From Bacteroidales bacterium (GTDB lineage Bacteria; Bacteroidota; Bacteroidia; Bacteroidales; UBA12077), in the NCBI GenBank assembly GCA_030611105.1, contig JAUWQL010000017.1, forward strand, positions 1 to 40,750: 40,750 bases of DNA. Reading direction: 5' to 3'. Shown here in pieces: positions 34,201 to 40,750 of the stretch. The notes beneath the pieces are model-generated. The model did not search any database. It saw only the letters and a program-made list of their open reading frames with translations, and was not told where the DNA came from. The first letter of the stretch is position 1; each line of letters begins with the position of its first letter. A program made the position numbers and the translations under genes.

Positions 34201-37200
34201 AGGATTGTTTTTCAGGTTATTATTTTACCGATACCGGTGATAGTAATGAAATAGGAACAACAGGTAGTGGTATAAGTACAATTACTGATCTTGGTGGTAC
34301 AGGTAATGATGTGTATGGTATTTACATTGCAGAACAGACAGGCATGAAAATATTTAATACCGAAATATATAATCTTACTACCGACAATGATGATATATAT
34401 GGTATATATTCACACTCTTCTGATAATGTGATTGATATATATAATAATAAAATTTATAATATCAGTTATACCGCTACATTATATAGTGCTTATGGAATTT
34501 ATTTTTATGCTGTTAATACATCGAATGTATATAACAATATGATTTACAGTATTAAAGCTGAAAATTCTGATGATTTTACTATTGCTACTGCCGGTATATT
34601 TATTGGTCAACCCGGAACTCAAATAAATATGTATTTTAATACTATTTATCTTGATTATACTAGTGGTGATGCAGACAATAAAAGTGCGGCACTATATTTT
34701 GATTATAACCCAAGTTCGCCAATTATCGACTTAAGAAATAATATATTTTTTAATAAAGTAGATGTTGTTACAAACGGCGGAACTGCTTATGCATTTGTTT
34801 ATGATAATACAGATTATTCAAAAATTGTCGGAACAACCAATAATAACTTATATTATGCAGGTACTCCGGGTGCAAATAATTTGATTTTCTATGACAAAAC
34901 TAATTCAGCCCAAACTCTTGCAGAATATCAAGCTTTAGTAGTAACAATTGAACAACAATCTATTACCGAAGCTAATACTCCGTTTGTAAGCACTACCGCT
35001 ACTTATAACCTTCATTTGAATGATGCTAACACTACTCAATGCGAAAGCGGTGGTACTGCAGTAACTGGAATTACAACTGATATTGACGATGATGCAAGAA
35101 CAGGTTATCCTCTTGCCGGACAAGTAAATGGTGGTGGTACAGCTCCTGATATTGGTGCTGACGAAGGCGACTTTATGATTCTCGACCATGTTGTTCCTGT
35201 AATTTCTTATACTGTTTTTGGTAATAGTGCTTCGTTAACTAGCAGAACAATAGGTGATATTACAATTACCGATCCAAGCAGTGTTAATACTACAACTGCT
35301 AAGCCACGGGCTTATTACAAAAAATCAACCGATACAGATGCGTATAATAATAATACCAACGGAACAAACGGTTGGAAATTTGTTGAAGCAATCGGAACAA
35401 CATCTCCATTCGATTTTACAATTGATTATTCTAAATTGCATACTACACCTGATGTTGGTAATACAATTCAGTATTTTATTGTTGCGCAGGATGAAGCATT
35501 AACTCCTAACGTTGGAATTTATTCCGGTTCATTTGCAAATGCACAATCTTCTGTTGATTTACAAGCCAATGCATTTCCTATTGGCGTAACAGATAGTTAC
35601 AAAATTGTTGATGCAATAGCAGGTACAGTTAATGTAGGAGACGGCGAAACTTATACTTCTCTTACAGCTGCCGGAGGTTTATTCGAAGCTCTTGATAATC
35701 TTGTAGTAAATCAGGATGTTACAGTTAATGTTACTTCTGATTTAACTGAAGATGGTACTCACGCTCTTAACAAATTATCCGAAGAAGGTGGTAATTTTAC
35801 AATTACTATTCAATCTGATACTGCTCGTAATATTTCAGGTTCTTTTGATGGTAGTTTAATCAGACTAAGCGGGGGAGTAGACGGTATTATATTCGATGGT
35901 GGTATAGACAATAATTTAACCATTATAAATACCAACAGTTCTTCTTCAGTTACTATTGAGGTAGGAGAAGCTTCTTATGATATAACAGTTAAAAATTGTA
36001 ATATCGCTACCGGTGGTAATTCATCTACAACTTATGGAATATATGCATCAGGTGCCGATATTAGTAATATTGTTGTACAAGATAATGTTATTACTGAAGC
36101 TAAATACGGTATTTATTTAAGCGGTACTTTTAGTTCCGATAATGATGGAAATTCAATTACCGGTAATAAAATCGGATCAGATGTAATTGATTCAAGAGTT
36201 AGTCAGTATGGTATTTATGTTGAATATCAAACAAACCTTGAAATTTCAGGTAATGAGATATTTAATATAATTAATACTGGCAACGACGCTTATGGTATTT
36301 ACCTGGCTAAATCAAACAATGTTACGATTTCTAAAAATAATCTTCATGACATTGTTTATTCAGGCGGATCAATAGGATATACCGCTTATGGTATGTATAT
36401 TGAAGCTGACGAAGCCAATCCTGCTGTTTTAGTTAAAAATAATTTAATAAGCCATATTGCAGGTGATGATGCTCCGACCGGAATTATGCTTACAGGTTCG
36501 GCAACTTCAGGTATTGATATTTATTATAACTCAATATACCTGACACCGGATGCAAGTTATGGTTTAGAAGATATTAATGCTTATGCTGCATCAATTATTA
36601 TTGAAGATGGTATTACAGGAATCGATTTACGTAATAACATTTTACAAACAAGTATTGGTGAAGAAGATGCTTCTTCTTATGATTCATACGGATATGCTAT
36701 CTACTGTGGTACAACTATGCCGTTTGCAACTATCGACAATAATGTTTATTATGTAGATAATCACGATAATAATAATATTGGTTATGGCAATTCAACTGAT
36801 TATGCTGATCTTACTACATGGAAAGCATGGACTACTCAGGATGTAAATTCATTAAATGATGATCCTGTGTATAATTCTGTTACGGATTTGATTCCAGGAT
36901 TAGGTTCACCTGTAATTGGTGCTGGAACACCAATAGCCGGAATAACAGATGATTATGCTGATGTTACCAGGGATGTTACAACTCCGTCAATAGGAGCTTA
37001 TGAAGAAGCTAAAGATGTTACTGCTCCGGTGATAACATATACGGCTCTTGAGAATAATCCTGCAACAGATTTCAGAACATTTAGTGATGTTGTTATCACA
37101 GATGCTAGCGGAGTTAACCTGACAGCTGCCAGACCACGGGTTTACTACAAAAAATTAACTGATGCTAATGTATTTAACGATAATGAAAATACTTCAGCAG

Positions 37201-38576
37201 GCTGGAAATTTGCCGAAGCTACCGGAACAGGTGATTCTCCTTTCACACTTATCATTAATTACACCAGACTTTTCGGAGGAACTGTAGCTGCTAACGATAC
37301 CATTGAATATTTTGTAGTGGCACAGGATGTAGCTGCAACTCCAAATGTTTCTGCTAATCCTGCTGACGGTTTTGCCGGAACTTCTGTTTCAGCAATTACA
37401 TCAGTTCCAACAACTCCGAATACTTATATTGTTAGAGAAGATGATACACCAACTGTTATATTCAGTCCTGATGATGCAGTAATTGATGTGGCTCTTGATG
37501 TTGCTATTACTTTAACATTTAATAAGTACATGTACCTTGCTGACGGTTCTGAAATTGAAGCTGCTGATGTTGCAGGTTTGGTTGAACTAAAGGAAGATAC
37601 CCAGTATGGAGAAGATGTTGACTTTACAGCAGCAATTAATGCTGCTAAAGATGTAATTACAATTACTCCTGATGCTGATCTTGAATATGGACAGGATTAT
37701 TATGTAGCGCTTAATCCTGATACTGTTGAAGATTTATGGGGCAACCCGGTACATGGACAGGCTGTAATATTTACAACAATTCCAAGTAGTGATGCAACAT
37801 TAATCAACTTAACAATTGATGATGTGACAGTTACCGGTTTTGCATCTGGTACTTATACTTACAATGTTGAGTTGCCTTATGGAACAACAACTGTTCCTGT
37901 TGTTGATGCTATGCCAACTGATTCATCAGATGCTTCTTATGTGGTTACTGCTGCAAGTGCATTACCTGGAGCAACTACAGTAGTTGTAACTGCTCAGGAT
38001 GAAACTACAGAGTTAACTTATACTATTAATTTTACTGTTGCTTTAAATACTGACGCAACATTAAGCGACTTAACAATTGATGGTACTACAGTTACAGGTT
38101 TTGCATCTGGTACTTATACTTATGATGTTGAGTTACCTTATGGAACAGCAACTGTTCCGACTGTTGTTGCTACCAAAACTGATGCAAATGCTAATCATGT
38201 GGTTAATGATGCAAGTGCATTGCCGGGAGTAACTACAGTGGTTGTAACTGCTGAAGATGGTACTACCGAGTTAACTTATATTATTAACTTTACTCTGGCA
38301 ACAGGTATTGATGATTTATACGGATTAAGTTCTCAAGTTACAGTTTATCCTAATCCTTGTAATGGAGTATTTACTTTGGATATTAATAATGAAAACAAAA
38401 AGGATTATCGTGTTGAAATTATTGATATTCTTGGTAAGGTTATCTATAACAATGAGTTTAAACAGGTAGATATACTTCAAAAACAAATTGATATTTCACA
38501 ATTTGCCAAAGGAATTTATTTCCTTAAAGTAAATGTTGAAAATGAAATAGGAATTAAAAGGATTCTTGTTCAGTAA
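31236..38576 (+). CDS. Giant T9SS-secreted multidomain adhesin-like protein (2446 aa)
   Basis: After a signal peptide (about 1-29, ending G-V-N-A-Q) the order by rough residue is: N-terminal beta-sandwich (30-235; IGFTIPFKYNNIEY, KVSTNGWMDVG); a further region to 500 with a DPTEQVAAGGVSS segment; a choice-of-anchor J/cleaved-adhesin type domain (508-665; FSEDFTGQVLPTDWTN); a domain like the BNR-neuraminidase N-terminal domain (672-805); a parallel beta-helix (827-1300; YNNKIYNI, YFNTIYL turns); an Ig-like module (1318-1450); a second beta-helix (1462-1905); a second copy of the Ig-like module (1929-2065); an SbsA-type Ig domain (2071-2180); two cadherin-like beta-sandwich repeats of 87 aa (2186-2359); and a type A T9SS sorting domain (2371-2446; VYPNPCNGVFTLDI, FAKGIYFLKV). 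It is likely surface-exposed, for attachment or polysaccharide contact. No catalytic residues are identifiable. Confidence 0.88.
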   Translation: MKKILPKLNLSKILITFAFLMSYTLGVNAQSVADYTFNSSTGTYSEITGTTTGATGDDALSAAIDIGFTIPFKYNNIEYTQVKVSTNGWMDVGANASSNTNYNNLSNSSNKCFLAPLWDDLHTDDVQYLLSGTTPNQVFTVQWKNAEWNYSGTAGQNFQVKLYETTNVIEFVYGTMIAPVSPSASIGINDETGGSGHYISVTPADPPTTSSTTENDDIDAITYLTDGLTYTFTPYVVYNQTSIAEDPTEQVAAGGVSSIADTEGEAVDVFKFKITDAGSGDGLPTKVKQITIMPHAGNTADWTDHIQGVKLSDGSDITLQNVNITDTEIVIDINSGDLVITDNTSKEITMSVYLNTSGIVDGDVLQFIIDYDAHGFTSDYAGSLFATTFGAADIESNVMTIDVTATKLAFTTEPSTSVYINTNLDTPPVVTAYDANDNIDLGFTETVTLSNSGLIGMTGNPVAAVAGIADFATLQFTEPGGPLTLTASYGALTDAVTAGTVTVTSAPVVLFSEDFTGQVLPTDWTNVDNGTSSCLWGFNNPGGRTITGADFDSDFAIFDSDNHGDGDHNASLTTKAIDCSGYSTINLKFANQYRHNTGSAGKIEVSNNGTDWTEVDEFTSSEGYPNPAENIEYDISSVAANEATVYIKWTFTGNYDWWWAIDNVEISAITSDNMAYASSTVTQENTDLILAGDVNNEIIGIQVVTNNSANPLSLTNFSVNATGTTDINDIENAIIYYTGSSDVFATDVDTFNLTPVAPVADNFDIGGSQELVAGTNYFWLTYGVKSTATESNVVDAGCVNITVNSVVETPTVTAPAGTRTIRLPLTGAKTIGSAGDYLTFTEAINELNVLGIGTGGVTFNVAQGETFDEVVPVITVTGTAANPIVFQNDGTPGTNNPKITGTGTGSADAGIILETVSYITFNGIDIECQASNNDDTKRLEYGFWLKGDATNNNITNCTVDLTKTNTSSKGIYMNGDNNNNNKFYNNTIQDCFSGYYFTDTGDSNEIGTTGSGISTITDLGGTGNDVYGIYIAEQTGMKIFNTEIYNLTTDNDDIYGIYSHSSDNVIDIYNNKIYNISYTATLYSAYGIYFYAVNTSNVYNNMIYSIKAENSDDFTIATAGIFIGQPGTQINMYFNTIYLDYTSGDADNKSAALYFDYNPSSPIIDLRNNIFFNKVDVVTNGGTAYAFVYDNTDYSKIVGTTNNNLYYAGTPGANNLIFYDKTNSAQTLAEYQALVVTIEQQSITEANTPFVSTTATYNLHLNDANTTQCESGGTAVTGITTDIDDDARTGYPLAGQVNGGGTAPDIGADEGDFMILDHVVPVISYTVFGNSASLTSRTIGDITITDPSSVNTTTAKPRAYYKKSTDTDAYNNNTNGTNGWKFVEAIGTTSPFDFTIDYSKLHTTPDVGNTIQYFIVAQDEALTPNVGIYSGSFANAQSSVDLQANAFPIGVTDSYKIVDAIAGTVNVGDGETYTSLTAAGGLFEALDNLVVNQDVTVNVTSDLTEDGTHALNKLSEEGGNFTITIQSDTARNISGSFDGSLIRLSGGVDGIIFDGGIDNNLTIINTNSSSSVTIEVGEASYDITVKNCNIATGGNSSTTYGIYASGADISNIVVQDNVITEAKYGIYLSGTFSSDNDGNSITGNKIGSDVIDSRVSQYGIYVEYQTNLEISGNEIFNIINTGNDAYGIYLAKSNNVTISKNNLHDIVYSGGSIGYTAYGMYIEADEANPAVLVKNNLISHIAGDDAPTGIMLTGSATSGIDIYYNSIYLTPDASYGLEDINAYAASIIIEDGITGIDLRNNILQTSIGEEDASSYDSYGYAIYCGTTMPFATIDNNVYYVDNHDNNNIGYGNSTDYADLTTWKAWTTQDVNSLNDDPVYNSVTDLIPGLGSPVIGAGTPIAGITDDYADVTRDVTTPSIGAYEEAKDVTAPVITYTALENNPATDFRTFSDVVITDASGVNLTAARPRVYYKKLTDANVFNDNENTSAGWKFAEATGTGDSPFTLIINYTRLFGGTVAANDTIEYFVVAQDVAATPNVSANPADGFAGTSVSAITSVPTTPNTYIVREDDTPTVIFSPDDAVIDVALDVAITLTFNKYMYLADGSEIEAADVAGLVELKEDTQYGEDVDFTAAINAAKDVITITPDADLEYGQDYYVALNPDTVEDLWGNPVHGQAVIFTTIPSSDATLINLTIDDVTVTGFASGTYTYNVELPYGTTTVPVVDAMPTDSSDASYVVTAASALPGATTVVVTAQDETTELTYTINFTVALNTDATLSDLTIDGTTVTGFASGTYTYDVELPYGTATVPTVVATKTDANANHVVNDASALPGVTTVVVTAEDGTTELTYIINFTLATGIDDLYGLSSQVTVYPNPCNGVFTLDINNENKKDYRVEIIDILGKVIYNNEFKQVDILQKQIDISQFAKGIYFLKVNVENEIGIKRILVQ
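37791..38312 (+). repeat. Two tandem 261-bp coding repeats
   Basis: The units 37791-38051 and 38052-38312 encode consecutive 87-aa cadherin-like beta-sandwich modules and are very similar at DNA level (for example both contain GGTTTTGCATCTGGTACTTA). The near identity suggests recent duplication or gene conversion, and the copy number could vary between strains. Confidence 0.8.
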
Positions 38577-38590
38577 CAAATTTAAATTTT

Positions 38591-38622
38591 AAAAAGAGTG
38601 AGCTATTTAGCTCACTCTTTTT
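38591..38622 (+). terminator. Rho-independent terminator after the giant adhesin gene
   Basis: AAAAAGAGTGAGCTA (38591-38605) pairs with TAGCTCACTCTTTTT (38608-38622), a perfect stem of up to 15 bp ending in T, 14 bases after the stop codon. Confidence 0.9.
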
Positions 38623-38662
38623 ATTATATTTAAGGTCTGATATTTTATAACAACAGGGAACT

Positions 38663-39667
38663 ATGAAAAAGATTTTTACTACTATTTTATTATTTATTTT
38701 AGCGTGTGGTGTTTGTTTAGCACAAACGAATTCTGAAGAATACAAAGATTCGAAAAGTTTAATTGAAATCGGTACCGAAACACATGATGATTTGGGATTA
38801 CCAATGGAGCCGTTTTATCATTTTACTTACACTCAATCGCTATTTTTACAAAATGAACTTAATGTTTCGGGTAAAAGAATCGAAAAGATATATTATCATT
38901 ATAACGGTAATTCTGCATGGGAACAGGATATTGTTGTTTACATGGGGCACACCGATTCTGTAAAATTTACAACGCGTAACAGTTGGATAGGCTTTAGCGA
39001 ACTTACTGAAGTTTTTAACGGGAAAATGACTGTTACCGATCAAGACGAATGGATTGAAATTATTTTAACAAAACCTTTTAATTACAATAATGTTAATAAT
39101 TTAGTTATTGCTTTTGATGAAAATACTGATGAATACTTCGATAAGGATGATGAGTTTTTTTGCAGTTCAACTACAGATACGCTAAGTCTTAGAATAACAG
39201 ATGATTTTGAGAATCCCGACCCTGAAAATCCTCCTGAATCTGACCTTGATGGCACACTGGCTTATCGCCCTAATATAAGGTTGCAGTTTGCCGATATTCC
39301 AACTACACCCAAAATAGCCCTTCCTGTTTCATCTTTCGAATTTAATTTAAGAGAAGCAATGACTAAAGATTCTGCTTACGTTGAAGTTTATAACACAGGA
39401 ACCGGCGATTTGGTTATTACAGAAATTACAAGTATAGGCGAACATTATTATAGCACGTATTCAGGAACAATACCCGAAAATGAAAAAGATACAGTTTTAA
39501 TTTATTATTATCCTCAAAGCGAAGGCACGCATAATGATACATTATCTTTTACAAGCAATACCACCTTAGAAGACCCTGTAATTGTTGTTACCGGCGAAGC
39601 TTATCCTTATGGGCTTGAAGTACCAACTGTTTCTATTAATGATACTTATTATTATTTTGGGCTCTAG
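38663..39667 (+). pseudogene. Exported protein with choice-of-anchor D-like domain, truncated by IS insertion
   Basis: The frame encodes 334 aa with a signal peptide (MKKIFTTILLFILACGVCLAQ), a beta-rich domain (about 30-215) and an ASPM/Hydin-like, choice-of-anchor D type domain (about 217-315; SSFEFNLREAMTKDSAYVEVYNTGTGDLVITEI, DTVLIYYYPQSEGTHNDTLSFTSN). The native coding sequence ends at base 39659, residue Phe332 plus one base; the last codons (Gly, Leu, stop TAG) lie in the left terminal repeat of the IS that begins at 39660. Proteins of this make-up normally end in a T9SS sorting domain, which is missing and should continue beyond the far end of the IS, outside the window. A truncated product would reach the periplasm but not be exported by T9SS. 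Confidence 0.8.
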
Positions 39668-39679
39668 TTTAAAATAACT
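39660..39679 (+). repeat. IS left terminal inverted repeat
   Basis: Twenty bases, 19 of them matching the other end; the first 13 are identical to the right end of the small element at 2887-3046. It supplies the stop codon of the interrupted gene (TAG at 39665-39667) and overlaps the last two bases of the transposase stop codon. Confidence 0.88.
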
Positions 39680-40697
39680 ATGCTAAATGCATTAAGTTAG
39701 CATACCTTTTTTCAATGCTTCTATAATCCTTTATTGCATTAGTATTAGCAACACTTAATTCAATAATACTTTCAATAAATTCAGATTCTGTAAATTTTTC
39801 TTTTACATGAAACCAATTCATATAATTCTGTAAATATTTTGATGCAACCCCAAGTAATTGCTTATCAATCCAATTTTTCATACGGCTATGCATTGAATTT
39901 ACATGTTGAATATGATATTTCTTTTGTTTTACATATTGCTTTAAGTCTGCTCTTAATACGTGATGTTCAATCGAATTATCTAATGCAAATCCTTTATAGC
40001 TAACATGACCGTCTGTGCACAAAACTGTTCTGTCTTCAACCTTATTTCCTATAGCCTGAGTTATATTATCTTTTGTAATTCTACCTAAACAAGCAACATT
40101 AATATCTATTGTGTTTTTTCGGTCGGCAGAAACAATTACAGCTACTTGTTTATCGCTGATACCTTTCTTTTTTACAGACTTACCTCTTTTTCTTGCTTTC
40201 CTTTCTATTTTTTTCGAACCCTTTTCTGAGTGCAAAAAGAAAGTCTCATCGCTTTCCGTAATACCGTTAAAGGACTCTTTCTCAATATCGGCAATAGACG
40301 CATTTATTTTGTGTCGCCAGTCGAAAGCCGTTTTTTTATTTATATGTAATTCTGTCTTTATTTTATCGAGACTCTGTCCCTGCTTCATTAATTTCAAATA
40401 TGGAATTAATAAATGCTTCTTATGGATATGAGCCAACCATGTTCCAGAGTATGCAGTAAAACACCTATTACAATTCGCACATTTATACTTTTGAATTTTT
40501 TTATCTTTACCATTCTTTTTATATCGTAAACTTCCGCAATGAGGACATGTACCTTGCTTATTGTCTAATTGTTTTACATGCCTTTCCAATAACCCGTAGC
40601 TTGACGTGTCTTTTAAATTTTGAAGTTTTGATAATAAATTATCCTGTTCATCTGGATTTAAACTCACAAAATATTTTTGAATAGATGATGATTTCAT
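39678..40697 (-). CDS. IS1595-family (ISXO2-like) transposase
   Basis: About 339 aa from the ATG at 40697, preferred over a GTG at 40730 that nearly touches the terminal repeat. Numbering here counts from that GTG. An N-terminal zinc ribbon has C-P-H-C (62, 65) and C-A-N-C (84, 87). A helix-turn-helix-like stretch follows (QSLDKIKTELHINKKTAFDWRHKI). The ISXO2-like catalytic domain shows Asp161 (I-T-E-S-D-E-T-F), Asp240 (L-C-T-D-G-H) and the third position around Asn278/His281 (H-V-N-S-M-H-S-R-M-K-N-W), a pattern typical of this family rather than a plain DDE. The frame is intact, so the element may be active. It carries no passenger gene. Confidence 0.9.
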   Translation of the reverse strand: MKSSSIQKYFVSLNPDEQDNLLSKLQNLKDTSSYGLLERHVKQLDNKQGTCPHCGSLRYKKNGKDKKIQKYKCANCNRCFTAYSGTWLAHIHKKHLLIPYLKLMKQGQSLDKIKTELHINKKTAFDWRHKINASIADIEKESFNGITESDETFFLHSEKGSKKIERKARKRGKSVKKKGISDKQVAVIVSADRKNTIDINVACLGRITKDNITQAIGNKVEDRTVLCTDGHVSYKGFALDNSIEHHVLRADLKQYVKQKKYHIQHVNSMHSRMKNWIDKQLLGVASKYLQNYMNWFHVKEKFTESEFIESIIELSVANTNAIKDYRSIEKRYANLMHLA

Positions 40698-40730
40698 TTC
40701 TTTTTTCTGTAAATATAATAAAATAAACAC

Positions 40731-40750
40731 AGTTATTCTAAACTAGAGCC
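40731..40750 (-). repeat. IS right terminal inverted repeat
   Basis: AGTTATTCTAAACTAGAGCC, the inverted partner of 39660-39679 with one mismatch. It ends exactly at the window edge. Confidence 0.88.

Larger units (their letters stand above)
39660..40750 (-). mobile_element. IS1595-family insertion sequence, complete (1091 bp)
   Basis: The ends GGCTCTAGTTTAAAATAACT (39660-39679) and, read inward from 40750, GGCTCTAGTTTAGAATAACT match at 19 of 20 bases. Between them lies a single transposase gene on the minus strand. The right end coincides with the last base of the window, so the target duplication cannot be seen on that side. The 8 bases before the left end are TTATTTTG. The element interrupts an exported-protein gene. 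A 160-bp element with the same outer terminal bases lies at 2887-3046. Confidence 0.88.

Noticed and set aside
37791-38312. 261-bp tandem repeat as a mobile element or array
   Set aside because: It is in frame and encodes two consecutive cadherin-like beta-sandwich domains; a domain duplication explains it.
40111-40431. Plus-strand frame of 106 aa within the transposase gene
   Set aside because: Antisense to the conserved catalytic region of the transposase; no family resemblance.

Overview
The window is AT-rich chromosomal DNA from a member of the Bacteroidetes, most like the gliding or anaerobic Bacteroidales/Marinilabiliales type. The evidence is C-terminal type IX secretion (T9SS) sorting domains, a TonB-dependent receptor with a CarboxypepD_reg-like N-domain, a FISUMP lipoprotein, WG repeats, a PorE-like TPR/PD40/OmpA protein, TAnnTTTG-like -7 boxes and mostly weak Shine-Dalgarno signals. 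No rRNA, tRNA or CRISPR array was seen. The genus cannot be fixed from this sequence.

Layout. 1-3985 (+): the 3' end of a compact biosynthetic operon: sulfotransferase (cut by the window edge), radical SAM enzyme with a B12-type N-domain, conserved 125-aa protein, acyl carrier protein, AcpS-type phosphopantetheinyl transferase, FabD-like acyltransferase, then a hairpin terminator. 4006-5221 (-): a secreted protein, a tiny di-histidine membrane protein and an exported superoxide-reductase-like protein. 5636-9944 (-): a NACHT-type STAND ATPase beside a polytopic membrane/coiled-coil protein. 10148-13172 (+): FISUMP lipoprotein and a small helical protein. 13186-23815 (mostly -): Na+/solute symporter, second B12-type radical SAM enzyme, TraB/GumN-like lipoprotein, WG-repeat protein, TonB receptor, flavin reductase, RNase HI, STAS and Hpt proteins. 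24010-27154 (+): TPR protein and PorE-like OmpA protein. 27415-39659 (+): T9SS cargo protein, membrane-anchored AraC regulator, a 2446-aa cargo adhesin and a third exported protein that is broken. 39660-40750: an IS1595-family insertion sequence.

The most notable result links the two ends of the window. The IS has terminal repeats beginning GGCTCTAGTTTA. A 160-bp element at 2887-3046 carries the same outer 12-13 bases, contains internal palindromes and is flanked by a perfect 8-bp direct repeat (TAAAATAA). It is best read as a non-autonomous relative (MITE) moved by this transposase family. It sits inside the biosynthetic operon exactly at the acpS stop codon. The full IS at the other end has interrupted an exported-protein gene, whose reading frame now stops inside the IS terminal repeat.

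Other points of interest are the acyltransferase that lacks the malonyl-binding arginine, the superoxide-reductase-like protein that lacks one iron-ligand histidine and neighbours a di-His mini membrane protein, the NACHT ATPase/membrane protein pair with an operator-like inverted repeat overlapping a -7 box, a second TIR-bounded palindromic element at 30745-30956, and intergenic 'repeat islands' built from a few short motifs that recur seven times and even supply gene ends.
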